A DNA stretch of 42,182 nt from Alishewanella jeotgali KCTC 22429 (GTDB lineage: Bacteria; Pseudomonadota; Gammaproteobacteria; Enterobacterales; Alteromonadaceae). The notes beneath the pieces are model-generated. The model was not told the origin of the DNA. It worked only from the letters and a program-made list of their open reading frames with translations, and searched no databases. Shown piece after piece: positions 1 through 8,954 of this stretch; the stretch's first letter is position 1, and each line of letters starts with the position of its first letter. Position numbers and translations under genes: made by a program. The stretch spans positions 1-42,182 of the forward strand of contig NZ_AHTH01000041.1 in the NCBI RefSeq assembly GCF_000245735.1. Direction: 5' to 3'.

Positions 1-60
1 GCCTCCTACTCGATTGCGCCGCGTCTAAACTTCAGTGTTGCGTTGGGGTTTACGCGAAAC

Positions 61-798
61 TCAGGGTAAATTTAAATGCCGACCGCCATCCAGCGCCAGT
101 ACCCGTCCGGTCAGATAGCGGCTGTCCAGAATATAGCGTACTGCTGTTACCACTTCCTGTGCCCCAGGTTCACACTGTAACAACGACTTTTGCAAAGCCT
201 GCTGTTTATATTCCTCGGCATCACCGGCATTAAACATCAGTAGCGCCGGCGCTATGGTATTAACTTTAATCTTTGGTGCAAATTGCCGGGCAAAAGACAG
301 GGTCAGGTTCTCTAGCGCGGCCTTGGACGCTGCATAGGCAATATGTTTGCTACTGCCAACACTGGCCACAAAATCGCTCAGCTGAATAATATCGGCCTGC
401 TCACTGAGCTGCAGTTGTGGCTGCAGCGCACGGTTAAGCAAGTAGGGCGTACGGGCATGAATTTGCTGCAAATAATCAAAGCTTTCTGCTTCTGCTTGCA
501 GTTGCGCCAACAAGGAGTCTGCCGTTGCCGGCGGATCCTTGCGCCAGTCCGAGGCATTATGGATCAGCGCCCGCAGTGGACCAAGCTGCTGCAGCTGGCT
601 GATAAAATCCGCCAGGCTATTTAGATCGGTCAGATCGCATTGATAGGTTAGCACGCCGGCGGCTTTAAGTTGTGCCAGGCCCGGTCGCTCACTACGGTAG
701 CTGGCCACCACCTGATAACCGGCCTGTTGTAGGTCTAACGCCAGTGTCAGGCCGACACGCTGCGCGGCACCGGTGATGACGATAATGGGTTTATGCAT
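61..798 (-). CDS. folM: Dihydromonapterin reductase, short-chain dehydrogenase
   Basis: A 245-residue short-chain dehydrogenase that should reduce dihydromonapterin (and dihydrofolate) with NADPH in the cytoplasm. The N-terminal nucleotide-binding motif TGAAQRVG is near residue 9, an HNAS motif follows near residue 80, and the catalytic YAASK is near residue 155. The C-terminal LDGGRHL and the 'SIAP/TIAP' region read like E. coli FolM over the whole length, which separates it from the many generic SDR enzymes. An AAGGA ribosome binding site sits just before the ATG. On the same strand, just beyond its stop, an AGGAGG-like sequence ends at the window edge, so another minus-strand gene probably begins immediately outside. 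Identification is by remembered family similarity. Confidence 0.88.
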   Translation of the reverse strand: MHKPIIVITGAAQRVGLTLALDLQQAGYQVVASYRSERPGLAQLKAAGVLTYQCDLTDLNSLADFISQLQQLGPLRALIHNASDWRKDPPATADSLLAQLQAEAESFDYLQQIHARTPYLLNRALQPQLQLSEQADIIQLSDFVASVGSSKHIAYAASKAALENLTLSFARQFAPKIKVNTIAPALLMFNAGDAEEYKQQALQKSLLQCEPGAQEVVTAVRYILDSRYLTGRVLALDGGRHLNLP

Positions 799-969
799 AG
801 GAAATCCTTGGTTAATTGCCTGACGTTTTGACGGTCAGGCAGGCGTAGCAGCTAGTATATACTTTACGCTTACCGCCGTGGATCCCTGCGTAAGCATTGC
901 TGCTGTCATAAAAAGTACACACTTAGCTGCTAAGTTGCCGCCAGTTTCACTCCGATGCAGGTCCTCACT

Positions 970-2610
970 ATGCTTAATTTCTCTACCATCGCCAGCCGGG
1001 TGCTGCTGTTGGGACTGGTACCCCTGGGTTTATTGCTGCTGGTTTTGGTGGCATCTTTTCAGGCCGCTAACAGCAAGGACCAGCTGTTTCAACGCCTGTA
1101 TCATGAACACCTGGCGATCCTGTCTGGTGTTATGCAAAGCCAAAAAATTCTGCAACAGCAGGCGCTTAGCGAGGTGCAGCAATATAAATCCGGCTGGTCT
1201 TCGGCCGAGGCGACCCGTAGCAGCGTGCAGGCGCTACTGGCTGAAGCCGCCACGCAATGGCAAGGTTTTAGCGAGCAGCGCACGATAAAATCGCCGGCGG
1301 ATGAAGAGGCCTTTGCTGCTTTGGATGCAGCCTTTGCCAAAGCCGTTAAACACTATCAGGACTGGATTGGTTTTGTCGGCGATGATGCGCTGCTAATCAA
1401 AATTTTGAATGACTCCAGCATTAATAACGAATTTAAACAGCAGATTGCCCCTTTTGCTACTCTGGCTGAGCAGTTTATTCAGCAGCAAATCGATGCTGCG
1501 GCTGAGGTACGGGATGCCTCTGAGCAGCTAACCGGGCAGATGCTGTTGGTGTATCTGGTGGGCGGCGCCTTGCTAACCGCCTTTGTGTTATTGCTGATCT
1601 GGCAAACCCGCCGTGCGGTGAATAAGCCGCTGACCCGGCTGCGTGATCTGTTGTTACAACTGGAACAGCAAGCCGATTTAACCTTACGCGCCGATGAACG
1701 TGGCCGTGATGAGATTGCCGAAGCGGCCCGGGCACTAAATTTAATGCTGCAGCGCTTTGCTGGCCTGCTGCAACAACTAGGTGGCAGTGCGCGGGAGCTG
1801 AGCAGTCAGGCGACGCAGGTGTCCGGCATTAGCGATCAGGTGAATAGCGGTGCTGCGGACCAAGCCCGGTTAGCGGATCAATTATCTGACGCGGTCAGTG
1901 AGATGATGCAGGCACTGGATCGGGTGGCCAGCCATACCGGCTCGGCCAATCAGGTCAGTCAGAATGCCAGCGCTCTGTGTCAGCAGGGCCAGCAGGTAAG
2001 CCAGAAGAGTATGCACAGCGCCGAACAGTTGGCGCAGCAAATGGCCGCCGCCGCCAGGCTGATGCAACAATTACAGCAAGACTCCGGCAAGATCTCCGGT
2101 GTGCTGGAAGTTATCGGCAAGATCTCGGAGCAAACCAACTTACTGGCGTTAAATGCGGCCATTGAGGCGGCACGCGCCGGTGAGGCCGGTCGCGGCTTCT
2201 CAGTGGTTGCCGATGAAGTACGTACCCTTTCCGCCAATACCAAGCAGGCCACTGAATCGATCCGGCAGATGATTAGCACCCTGCAACAACAAGCGGATAG
2301 TGCTTGCTCCAGCATTGCCCAGGCCGATGTACAAGCGAAAGACAGTGTCGAGCAGGCCAGGGCAACCGAGCAGCAATTCCGGCAGCTGGCAGCTGAGGTT
2401 GCGACACTCAGTGATATTAATCAGCAAATTAGTTTGGCAGGTAATGAGCAGCAGCAAACCGCCGGCCGCTTTGTGTCAGGTATTGCGGCCATGCATCAGG
2501 CCAGCCAGCAATTGCATCAGGGCGCCAGTCAGTCGTCGCAGGCGGCAGAAGAACTCACCGCGCTGGCGGCAGAGTTAGAGCGTGGCTGGCAACAATTTCG
2601 CACTAACTAA
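970..2610 (+). CDS. Methyl-accepting chemotaxis protein
   Basis: Transmembrane chemoreceptor of 546 residues if translation starts at 970, where AGGT lies upstream; an in-frame ATG at 955 has no visible ribosome site. Order of parts: first membrane helix about residues 10-30, a mostly helical periplasmic region to about 190, second helix about 190-212, a HAMP linker to about 266, then a long coiled-coil signalling domain. The signalling tip is clear ([20 protein letters not shown], then [15 protein letters not shown]). It ends WQQFRTN with no CheR-tethering pentapeptide. The ligand is unknown. It lies directly upstream of pstS, only 90 bp away and in the same direction, so a role in phosphate-related taxis is possible but only inferred from position. 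Confidence 0.9.
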   Translation: MLNFSTIASRVLLLGLVPLGLLLLVLVASFQAANSKDQLFQRLYHEHLAILSGVMQSQKILQQQALSEVQQYKSGWSSAEATRSSVQALLAEAATQWQGFSEQRTIKSPADEEAFAALDAAFAKAVKHYQDWIGFVGDDALLIKILNDSSINNEFKQQIAPFATLAEQFIQQQIDAAAEVRDASEQLTGQMLLVYLVGGALLTAFVLLLIWQTRRAVNKPLTRLRDLLLQLEQQADLTLRADERGRDEIAEAARALNLMLQRFAGLLQQLGGSARELSSQATQVSGISDQVNSGAADQARLADQLSDAVSEMMQALDRVASHTGSANQVSQNASALCQQGQQVSQKSMHSAEQLAQQMAAAARLMQQLQQDSGKISGVLEVIGKISEQTNLLALNAAIEAARAGEAGRGFSVVADEVRTLSANTKQATESIRQMISTLQQQADSACSSIAQADVQAKDSVEQARATEQQFRQLAAEVATLSDINQQISLAGNEQQQTAGRFVSGIAAMHQASQQLHQGASQSSQAAEELTALAAELERGWQQFRTN

Positions 2611-2624
2611 GAAAAAATTTTCTA

Positions 2625-2642
2625 TTGTCATATTGCTGAAAT
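2625..2642 (+). promoter_or_regulatory. Candidate PhoB box upstream of pstS
   Basis: TTGTCAT-ATTG-CTGAAAT: two 7-mers resembling CTGTCAT separated by 4 bp, 58 bp before the pstS ATG. GACTAA near 2655 could be the -10. The arrangement matches the classical Pho box, where PhoB replaces -35 recognition. Confidence 0.72.
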
Positions 2643-2700
2643 AAAAAGCAAGCAGACTAAGCCCGTACAAATTGAAACGTCCACTTTGAGGAATGATTAA

Positions 2701-3729
2701 ATGAAAATCAAAAACTTAACTAAACTGGTTCTGGCCACTGCCGTATCACTGAGCTTTGCCGCTCAGGCACAAGCTACCCGCGATACTATTCAAATCGCCG
2801 GTTCATCAACTGTACTGCCATTCTCTTCTATCGCTGCTGAAGAGTTTGGTAACAGCTTTGCTCAGTTCAAAACGCCGGTTGTTGGCTCAGGTGGCTCTGG
2901 CGGTGGTTTACGTCAATTCTGTCAGGGTGTTGGTACTAACACTATTGATATCGCTAACTCATCACGCGCTATCCGTCCTGCCGAGCTGGACAGCTGTAAA
3001 GCCAATGGTGTGACTGAAGTTATCGAAGTGAAGATCGGCTATGATGGTATCGTCTTTGCTTCACGCATTGATGCCGGTACTTTTGCTCTGCAGCCGGTGC
3101 ACGTATTCCTGGCTCAGGCCGCTCAGGTACCACAAAATGGCCAGATGGTCGCTAACCCTTACACACGCTGGTCACAAATCGACAAGTCACTGCCAGATCA
3201 GGCGATTCTGTTAGCTATCCCTGGCTCAAACCACGGTACCCGTGAAGTATACGAAGAGAAAGTGATTCTGGACGGTTGTAAGACGCTGCCAGAAGTAAAA
3301 GCCATGCCATCTGCTGACCAGAATAACTTCTGTTTAGCAATGCGTACTGACGGCCGCGTAGTTGAAATCGCTGGCGACTACACTGAAACTCTGGCCCGCT
3401 TACAGGCTCAGAAAGACGCAGTCGGTGTATTCGGTTTAAGCTTCTATGAAAGCAACCGTGACCGTATTAAAGTGGCTACCGTAAGCGGTATCGTACCAAC
3501 TATCGATAACATTATCGCTGGTACTTACCCGGTATCTCGCCCGCTGTTTTTCTATGTAAAAGGCCAGCATATCGGCGTGATCCCAGGTCTGCAGGAATAT
3601 GCTGAGTTCCACGTTTCTGAAGCGACTTCAGGTTTTGGTAGCCCACTGGAAGCTGCAGGCCTGATCCCACTGGCTGATGCTGAGCGCGCTGAAGTTCTGC
3701 AAACTATCCGCAGCAAAAAATCTCTGTAA
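2701..3729 (+). CDS. pstS: Phosphate ABC transporter, periplasmic phosphate-binding protein
   Basis: 342-residue secreted phosphate-binding protein of a high-affinity Pst transporter. Residues 1-25 form a signal peptide with a likely cut after AQA. Phosphate-contact motifs are visible: GSSTVLPF near residue 34, the GSGGSGGG loop near 62, the SSR near 87, and PGSNHGTRE near 174. A GAGGAA ribosome site precedes the ATG. It is followed by a strong terminator, and pstC downstream has its own candidate Pho box, so the binding protein can be made in excess over the permease. The distinctive 340-residue form, with internal cysteines, is like that of marine gammaproteobacteria rather than E. coli PstS. 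Confidence 0.93.
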   Translation: MKIKNLTKLVLATAVSLSFAAQAQATRDTIQIAGSSTVLPFSSIAAEEFGNSFAQFKTPVVGSGGSGGGLRQFCQGVGTNTIDIANSSRAIRPAELDSCKANGVTEVIEVKIGYDGIVFASRIDAGTFALQPVHVFLAQAAQVPQNGQMVANPYTRWSQIDKSLPDQAILLAIPGSNHGTREVYEEKVILDGCKTLPEVKAMPSADQNNFCLAMRTDGRVVEIAGDYTETLARLQAQKDAVGVFGLSFYESNRDRIKVATVSGIVPTIDNIIAGTYPVSRPLFFYVKGQHIGVIPGLQEYAEFHVSEATSGFGSPLEAAGLIPLADAERAEVLQTIRSKKSL

Positions 3730-3745
3730 TATCTGATATTACGCT

Positions 3746-3768
3746 AAGGCGCCTTAGGGCGCCTTTTT
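3746..3768 (+). terminator. Rho-independent terminator after pstS
   Basis: Stem AAGGCGCC / GGCGCCTT with loop TTAG, followed by a T run ending at 3768. It lies between pstS and pstC and probably limits read-through into the permease genes. Confidence 0.85.
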
Positions 3769-3781
3769 CGTTTACGCCACT

Positions 3782-3799
3782 TTGTCATAAAAGTGCAAT
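3782..3799 (+). promoter_or_regulatory. Candidate PhoB box upstream of pstC
   Basis: TTGTCAT-AAAA-GTGCAAT, two 7-mers with 4 bp between. The second half is weaker (4 of 7). It lies right after the pstS terminator and about 57 bp before the preferred pstC ATG, so pstCAB may have an own Pho promoter. Confidence 0.6.
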
Positions 3800-3855
3800 C
3801 TTGATACTTTAAGCTAGTATCAGTGGATTATCTGGCAATCAGTAGCGGAGCACTG

Positions 3856-5250
3856 ATGAATAACTTGTCACTTATAATTATTTTGCTGGTATTGCTGGCT
3901 GTAGCCTATCAGCTGGGCATGCAGCGTAGCCGTAAACTGGCTGGTGGTCAGAATAGTGCCAGCCTGCACTCGCGGCCACATCATTACGGCATGATGGTTG
4001 GGCTTTGGGCGGTACTACCGCCATTCTTTATTATGCTGCTGTGGAGTTGGCTATCGCCAGCGGTGATCCAGCAACTGGTGTTAGCCTCTTTACCGACTGA
4101 AGTGTTGAATAGTGGTGAGCAGGCACAGGTATTAATGCGTCGCATCAGTAACCTGGCAACCAACTTTGCAGTATTAAGCGAAGCAGCCGATTGGGAAATC
4201 AATGCCGCAAACTATCTTGGCGCGTTACAGCAAAAAAGCGGTTTGTTACTGCTGGCGCTGATGTTTATTGTTGGTGCACTAGGGCTACTTGTCAGTTATC
4301 AGAAGATCCGGCCATCATTACGTGCCCGCCATCAGGTCGAGAAAGCCTTAATGGCGACCTTACTGATCTGTTCAACCATTGCGATTTTAACCACTATCGG
4401 TATCGTCTTGTCGATGGTTGGCGAAACGCTGAAGTTTTTTAGCTTTATTAAGCCCACTGATTTCTTTTTTGGTACCACCTGGAATCCGCGTTTCTCCACC
4501 GCTGGTGTTGCCGACGGCTCCCTGACCGGGAGTCAGGGCAGCTTTGGTTTATTACCATTGTTATCAGGCACTATGCTGGTCGCCGGTATTGCGTTATTAG
4601 TGGCGATTCCACTGGGTTTAATGGTGGCTATCTATATGGCCGAGTATGCGCCGAAAAAGGTGCGTGACACCGTAAAACCTATTATCGAGGTATTGGCCGG
4701 TATCCCGACCATTGTCTATGGCTTCTTTGCTTTAGTGGTGGTAGGGCCCTATTTAGCCGATTTGGGGCAGATGCTGGGACTTACCATCCGCGCTACCTCT
4801 GCCCTGACTGCCGGTGTGGTAATGGGAATTATGATTATCCCTTTTATCTCCTCATTATCTGATGACATTATTACTCAGGTACCCAAAGCGCTGCGCGACG
4901 GCTCCTTAGGTTTGGGTGCGACTAAGTCCGAAACTATCCGCAAGGTAGTACTACCTGCAGCATTGCCTGGGATCGTTGGCGCCGTATTACTGGCAGCCAG
5001 CCGCGCCATTGGTGAAACTATGATAGTAGTGCTGGCGGCAGGTAACAGCCCGTCGTTAACTGCGAACCCCTTTGAAGCCGTATCGACGGTAACCGTAACT
5101 ATTGTGAACCAGTTAACAGGTGATAATGATTTTGCCAGCCCGCAATCATTAGTGGCCTTTGCGCTCGGTTTAACCTTGTTTGTGATTACCCTGTTACTGA
5201 ATATCGTCGCTTTGGTGATCGTCCGTAAATACCGTGAACAATACGAGTAA
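3856..5250 (+). CDS. pstC: Phosphate ABC transporter permease PstC
   Basis: Inner-membrane permease subunit of the Pst phosphate transporter, 464 residues from the ATG at 3856. That start has GGAG 5 bp upstream and begins directly with a membrane helix; a GTG at 3823 in frame has no ribosome site. The C-terminal half is the standard permease domain. Its EAA loop reads LRDGSLGLGATKSETIRKV, followed by LPGIVGAVLLAASRAIGETM, the contact with PstB. The protein is about 145 residues longer than E. coli PstC because of an N-terminal extension with two or three extra helices and a periplasmic segment. pstA follows after 6 bp, so the two are co-translated. Confidence 0.92.
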   Translation: MNNLSLIIILLVLLAVAYQLGMQRSRKLAGGQNSASLHSRPHHYGMMVGLWAVLPPFFIMLLWSWLSPAVIQQLVLASLPTEVLNSGEQAQVLMRRISNLATNFAVLSEAADWEINAANYLGALQQKSGLLLLALMFIVGALGLLVSYQKIRPSLRARHQVEKALMATLLICSTIAILTTIGIVLSMVGETLKFFSFIKPTDFFFGTTWNPRFSTAGVADGSLTGSQGSFGLLPLLSGTMLVAGIALLVAIPLGLMVAIYMAEYAPKKVRDTVKPIIEVLAGIPTIVYGFFALVVVGPYLADLGQMLGLTIRATSALTAGVVMGIMIIPFISSLSDDIITQVPKALRDGSLGLGATKSETIRKVVLPAALPGIVGAVLLAASRAIGETMIVVLAAGNSPSLTANPFEAVSTVTVTIVNQLTGDNDFASPQSLVAFALGLTLFVITLLLNIVALVIVRKYREQYE

Positions 5251-5256
5251 TAGCTT

Positions 5257-6624
5257 ATGAAAACTGTGCAGACTTCTGCGTCTTCAACTTATAGCGCCAG
5301 CCCGGTACAGCAGCAGGTAGTGCGCTCATTAAAGAAAAGGCACCGTCAGGAAAAGCTATTTCGTTTTGCCGGTATGACGGCGGTAGGCATCAGCTTACTG
5401 TTAGTCGCCTTACTCTTTATCAATATCTTCTCTAAAGGCTTACCGGCGTTCTGGCAGCATGGTATTGAGCTGGAGATCCACTTTGACCCGGCAGTGGTCA
5501 AGATCAGTGAACAACCGGTGCTGCAGGCCGGCGAATCGCCACAGGCTTTTGAGCAACGGCATCTGGCCTGGCGCTCTGAAGTCGGGATGGTCAATTTTAA
5601 CCGCTTAATTCAGGATGCCCTGCTAAAGGTGATTCCGGACGGCGCGCAGCATCGGCGGGATTTGGCGCGTATTGTGACCTCAGGCGAGCGTTTTGCGCTG
5701 CGGGATAGAGTTATTGCTAACCCCGCTATTATCGGGCAAACCCAAAAGCTGTTTTTATTAACCGATGCCAATATTGATGTCTGGTTAAAAGGCAATATCG
5801 ATCGCAGCTTACCGGATGAGAAGCAGCAGTTAAGTCCAAAGATGCGGGAGTGGGTTGAAAGTCTGAAAGCGGAAGGCGTGATTCAGAATCGCTTTAGCTG
5901 GGCCCTGTTTATGAACCCTGATTCACGCAGCTCACTGGCCTCGGCCGGCCTGGCCGGTGCCTTTATGGGCTCGCTGTATATGATGCTGATAGTGATCCTG
6001 CTGGCGGTGCCAATGGGCGTGGCAGCTGCGATTTATCTGGAAGAATTTGCACCGAAAAATAAGTTTACCGATTTGGTGGAAGTGAATATTAACAACCTGG
6101 CTGCAGTACCTTCTATTGTATTTGGTTTACTGGGTGCCTCGATCTTTATCGGCTGGTTTAATCTGCCGATGTCAGCCCCCTTTGTTGGTGGCCTGGTATT
6201 GAGTTTGATGACCTTACCCACGGTGATTATTGCGACCCGCTCGACGTTAAAAGCTATTCCGCCGTCAATTCGTCAGGCAGCTTTAGGCCTGGGGGCGTCA
6301 AAAACTCAGGCGGTATTTCACCATGTGTTACCGCTGGCGATTCCGGGCATCCTCACCGGTGCCATTATCGGTGTCGCCCAGGCGCTGGGTGAAAGTGCAC
6401 CTTTACTGCTAATTGGCATGAAATCCTTCGTCGCTTCAGTGCCGTCCAGCGCGATGGAACAGTCTACGGCGCTACCGGTACAGATTTATTTATGGCAGGG
6501 TAATGAGCTGCGGAATTTCTTTGAAGCCAGAACTTCAGCCGCCATTATTGTGTTACTGGGATTAATGCTGACCTTAAATGGTCTGGCAATCTGGTTACGT
6601 CGTCGTTTTGAAGTGCGTTGGTAA
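5257..6624 (+). CDS. pstA: Phosphate ABC transporter permease PstA
   Basis: Second membrane subunit of the Pst transporter, 455 residues against about 296 in E. coli. After a cytoplasmic basic stretch and a helix at about residues 37-60 comes a hydrophilic periplasmic segment to about 225. The permease domain follows with the EAA loop IPPSIRQAALGLGASKTQAV and LAIPGILTGAIIGVAQALGESAPLL. It begins 6 bp after pstC and ends 41 bp before pstB, within one operon. The ribosome site is weak, which fits translational coupling to pstC. The long N-terminal extension is shared with the second PstA in this window, so it looks like a lineage trait. Confidence 0.92.
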   Translation: MKTVQTSASSTYSASPVQQQVVRSLKKRHRQEKLFRFAGMTAVGISLLLVALLFINIFSKGLPAFWQHGIELEIHFDPAVVKISEQPVLQAGESPQAFEQRHLAWRSEVGMVNFNRLIQDALLKVIPDGAQHRRDLARIVTSGERFALRDRVIANPAIIGQTQKLFLLTDANIDVWLKGNIDRSLPDEKQQLSPKMREWVESLKAEGVIQNRFSWALFMNPDSRSSLASAGLAGAFMGSLYMMLIVILLAVPMGVAAAIYLEEFAPKNKFTDLVEVNINNLAAVPSIVFGLLGASIFIGWFNLPMSAPFVGGLVLSLMTLPTVIIATRSTLKAIPPSIRQAALGLGASKTQAVFHHVLPLAIPGILTGAIIGVAQALGESAPLLLIGMKSFVASVPSSAMEQSTALPVQIYLWQGNELRNFFEARTSAAIIVLLGLMLTLNGLAIWLRRRFEVRW

Positions 6625-6665
6625 CAGTTGGCCCGCCTAACCGTTTTTGAATACAGGAATTAAGT

Positions 6666-7454
6666 ATGACTACTGCAAAAGTTAATGAAGCCGGCCAAAA
6701 AATTAAAATGACGGCCCGTGATGTCAAAGTATTTTACGGCAGCAACCAGGCCATCCACGGCGTGGATATGGATATTGTGGAGAATGAAGTGATTGCCTTT
6801 ATCGGCCCGTCAGGCTGTGGTAAATCGACCTTTTTACGCTGTTTAAACCGGATGAACGACACTATCGACAGCTGCCGGGTAACCGGAGAAATTGCACTGG
6901 ATGGCCAGGATATTTATGCGCCGTCACTGGATGTGGTGCAGCTGCGGGCTCAGGTCGGTATGGTGTTCCAAAAGCCTAACCCTTTCCCGAAGTCGATTTA
7001 TGAAAATATTGCTTATGGCCCGAAGTTACATGGCTTGGCCAGCAAAAAATCGGATCTGGATGATGTGGTTGAGTCCAGTCTGCGCCGTGCCGGTTTATGG
7101 GATGAAGTTAAAGATCGTTTAAATCAACCGGGTACCGGTTTGTCAGGTGGTCAGCAGCAGCGTCTGTGTATCGCCCGCACTATCGCGGTCAGCCCGGAAG
7201 TGATTTTAATGGATGAGCCGTGTTCAGCGCTGGATCCTATTGCGACCTCGATTATCGAAGAGCTGATCACCGAGTTAAAGCAGAACTTTACTATCGTGAT
7301 TGTGACGCACAATATGCAACAGGCGGCGCGGGTATCAGACCGTACTGCGTTCTTCCACCTGGGTAATCTGATTGAAATTGGTGGCACCAACGACGTCTTC
7401 ACCAACCCGACACAGAAAAGAACCGAAGACTATATTACCGGTCGTTACGGTTAA
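6666..7454 (+). CDS. pstB: Phosphate ABC transporter ATP-binding protein PstB
   Basis: 262-residue ATPase that drives phosphate import through PstC-PstA. Walker A is GPSGCGKST near residue 49, the signature is LSGGQQQR near residue 159, and Walker B is VILMDEP followed by CSALDPIAT, the PstB form of the D-loop region. [13 protein letters not shown] and the C-terminal [10 protein letters not shown] are characteristic of PstB. AGGAAT precedes the ATG. It closes the first pst operon and is followed by a hairpin terminator. A paralogue lies at 22155-22904; the core motifs are nearly the same. Confidence 0.95.
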   Translation: MTTAKVNEAGQKIKMTARDVKVFYGSNQAIHGVDMDIVENEVIAFIGPSGCGKSTFLRCLNRMNDTIDSCRVTGEIALDGQDIYAPSLDVVQLRAQVGMVFQKPNPFPKSIYENIAYGPKLHGLASKKSDLDDVVESSLRRAGLWDEVKDRLNQPGTGLSGGQQQRLCIARTIAVSPEVILMDEPCSALDPIATSIIEELITELKQNFTIVIVTHNMQQAARVSDRTAFFHLGNLIEIGGTNDVFTNPTQKRTEDYITGRYG

Positions 7455-7479
7455 GTTTTTGTTTTATCTCGCTATCTCC

Positions 7480-7501
7480 AAAGGCCGGTTATCCGGCCTT
7501 T
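7480..7501 (+). terminator. Hairpin terminator after pstB
   Basis: Stem AAAGGCCGG / CCGGCCTTT with loop TTAT, 26 bp after the pstB stop. The T tract is short. The T residues of the right arm run into the candidate Pho box of the porin gene. Confidence 0.65.
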
Positions 7502-7517
7502 GTCATAAAATCTTCAT
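7500..7517 (+). promoter_or_regulatory. Candidate PhoB box upstream of porin
   Basis: TTGTCAT-AAAA-TCTTCAT, spaced 7-4-7. Two further 7-mers in the same 11-bp register, CTGACAT (7533) and GTTACTG (7544), run up to a possible -10 at GATAAT (7550). Which pair is used cannot be decided by eye. Confidence 0.62.
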
Positions 7518-7602
7518 GCAAGAGCCACATTACTGACATCTTTGTTACTGATAATAAGTCCCGTGTTCAGCATACCAATAAAAAGCTAATCAGGAGAGTT
7601 CC

Positions 7603-8640
7603 ATGAAAACCATCAAATTAAGTTTAGTTGCCGCCGCACTGTGTTCAGTAATGGCGACCCCGGCTCTGGCTAACACGGTACAGATCTACGGCCGCGCTCA
7701 CCTGTCAGTTGATTCACTGGATAACGGTGTAGACAGCGGTACTAACGTATCAAGCAACTCCAGCCGTTTAGGTTTCCGTGCCAAGCATGAGCTGGATGGC
7801 GGTTTAGAAGCCTTTATGCAAATTGAACAGAATATCCGTTTTGACGAAGGTTCAGGTAACTGGGCTTCACGCGATTCTTTCGTCGGCTTAAAAGGCGGTT
7901 TTGGTACTGTGCGTATCGGTCAGTTTGACACCCCACTGAAAAACGTGCGTGGTAAAGTGGATATGTTCGGTGACCGCGTAGGTGATATCCGTAACCTGAC
8001 CCGTACTTCTACTGCTGGCGCAACCAACGCTAACATCGGTAACGTCTTTGACGAGCGTTACAGAAACGGCGTGGCCTATACTTCACCAAAATTTGGTGAC
8101 TTCGTATTTGATTTCCACTACACGCCACATAACAACACTGGCGCTACTGTAGACAACATTCAGGAATCTTACAGCATGTCAGTAGCCTACGAAGTAAAAG
8201 GCTTCTATGCAGCTGTGGCTTACGAGACCTTTGAAGGTGCTAACGGTTTAGATCCAAACGCGGTTCGGGTTGGTCTGTACTATGACCTGACCTCAGATCT
8301 GCGCGTTTCAGGTATGTATCAAACTGCCAGCGATGTACCTGGCGGTGACCGCAATGTTTACGGTCTGGGTACCAGCTACAAGATGGGTGATTACACTCTG
8401 CGTGGCCAGTACTATGTTGCCGGTAAGAATGACGTAGCCGAATCAGGTGCCAATATGTTTGTGTTTGGTGTTGATCGTAACTTCGGGCGTGCTTTAACGC
8501 TGTATGCAGCTTATGCCGTGACGTCAAATGACGACAATGCAAACTTCCGCGTTACTGCCGGTGGCCGTGATACCCAGCTGAATACCGTTACTGGTCAGGA
8601 CGCTAAAGCGCTGTCACTGGGCGTGGTGTACAATTTCTAA
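7603..8640 (+). CDS. Outer-membrane porin (Gram-negative porin family)
   Basis: 345-residue outer-membrane beta-barrel porin. Residues 1-23 are a signal peptide ending PALA, followed by NTVQIYGRAHLSVD, a typical first strand of OmpC/PhoE-like general porins. Alternating strands end in aromatic or glycine-aromatic girdles, and the protein finishes with GVVYNF, whose terminal phenylalanine is the BAM assembly signal. An AGGAGAG ribosome site precedes the ATG. Its position after pstSCAB and behind a candidate Pho box suggests it supplies phosphate or phosphorylated compounds to the periplasm under starvation. Anion selectivity of the PhoE or OprP type cannot be read from the sequence. Confidence 0.9.
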   Translation: MKTIKLSLVAAALCSVMATPALANTVQIYGRAHLSVDSLDNGVDSGTNVSSNSSRLGFRAKHELDGGLEAFMQIEQNIRFDEGSGNWASRDSFVGLKGGFGTVRIGQFDTPLKNVRGKVDMFGDRVGDIRNLTRTSTAGATNANIGNVFDERYRNGVAYTSPKFGDFVFDFHYTPHNNTGATVDNIQESYSMSVAYEVKGFYAAVAYETFEGANGLDPNAVRVGLYYDLTSDLRVSGMYQTASDVPGGDRNVYGLGTSYKMGDYTLRGQYYVAGKNDVAESGANMFVFGVDRNFGRALTLYAAYAVTSNDDNANFRVTAGGRDTQLNTVTGQDAKALSLGVVYNF

Positions 8641-8654
8641 TCTGCTGTTCAGTA

Positions 8655-8917
8655 GGGCTTGTTGACGTTTGCTGGTTGTTTTTGCAGCTGAGTGGCTGGT
8701 ATTTATACAAGGCAGAGCTTGTGATGTGTAGTTATTCTACATGAACAAGCGATAACGCAGTAGAAATGCCAGCCACACGCTGCCCGAAGGGTTCGTCTGG
8801 CGGCGCTTTGCTCTTTGTCACTCGTCGTTTATTTAGAATAACTAAACCGCACTCCTCGTTTCGCGATCAAAACACCGCCAGACGAACAAAATCTAACCAG
8901 CAAACGTCAACAAGCCC
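8655..8917 (+). repeat. Palindromic repeat, copy A (MITE-like, TA-flanked)
   Basis: 263-bp non-coding element bounded by a perfect 23-bp inverted repeat (GGGCTTGTTGACGTTTGCTG... and its complement) and by TA on both sides (8653-8654 and 8918-8919). Inside are two nested hairpins. The first has arms at 8693-8699 and 8769-8775 around a TGTAG/CTACA loop. The second has 13-bp arms at 8791-8803 and 8875-8887 around a TTTAG/CTAAA loop. Related copies lie at 17574-17898 (inverted) and 42074-42182 (cut by the window end). No transposase is encoded, so it resembles a miniature element mobilised in trans. It lies between the porin gene and what was probably the porin terminator. Confidence 0.85.
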
Positions 8918-8930
8918 TAGCATTATCTTA

Positions 8931-8943
8931 CCCCGCCGTTGGC
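8931..8943 (+). terminator. Left half of a terminator split by the IS
   Basis: CCCCGCCGTTGGC. Removing the IS and one target copy joins this to GGGG and seven T residues at 10434-10444, restoring a 7-bp stem CCCCGCC/GGCGGGG with loop GTT and a T run. In the present sequence neither half can form the full stem. Confidence 0.8.
8935..8943 (+). repeat. Target site duplication of the IS, left copy
   Basis: GCCGTTGGC, identical to 10425-10433. A 9-bp duplication is the length made by IS50/Tn5-type transposition. Confidence 0.95.
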
Positions 8944-8954
8944 CTGTCTCTTGA

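Noticed and set aside
8766..8954. 62-codon open frame inside repeat copy A
   Set aside because: It lies wholly in palindromic sequence, has no ribosome site or recognisable protein, and reads into the IS end.
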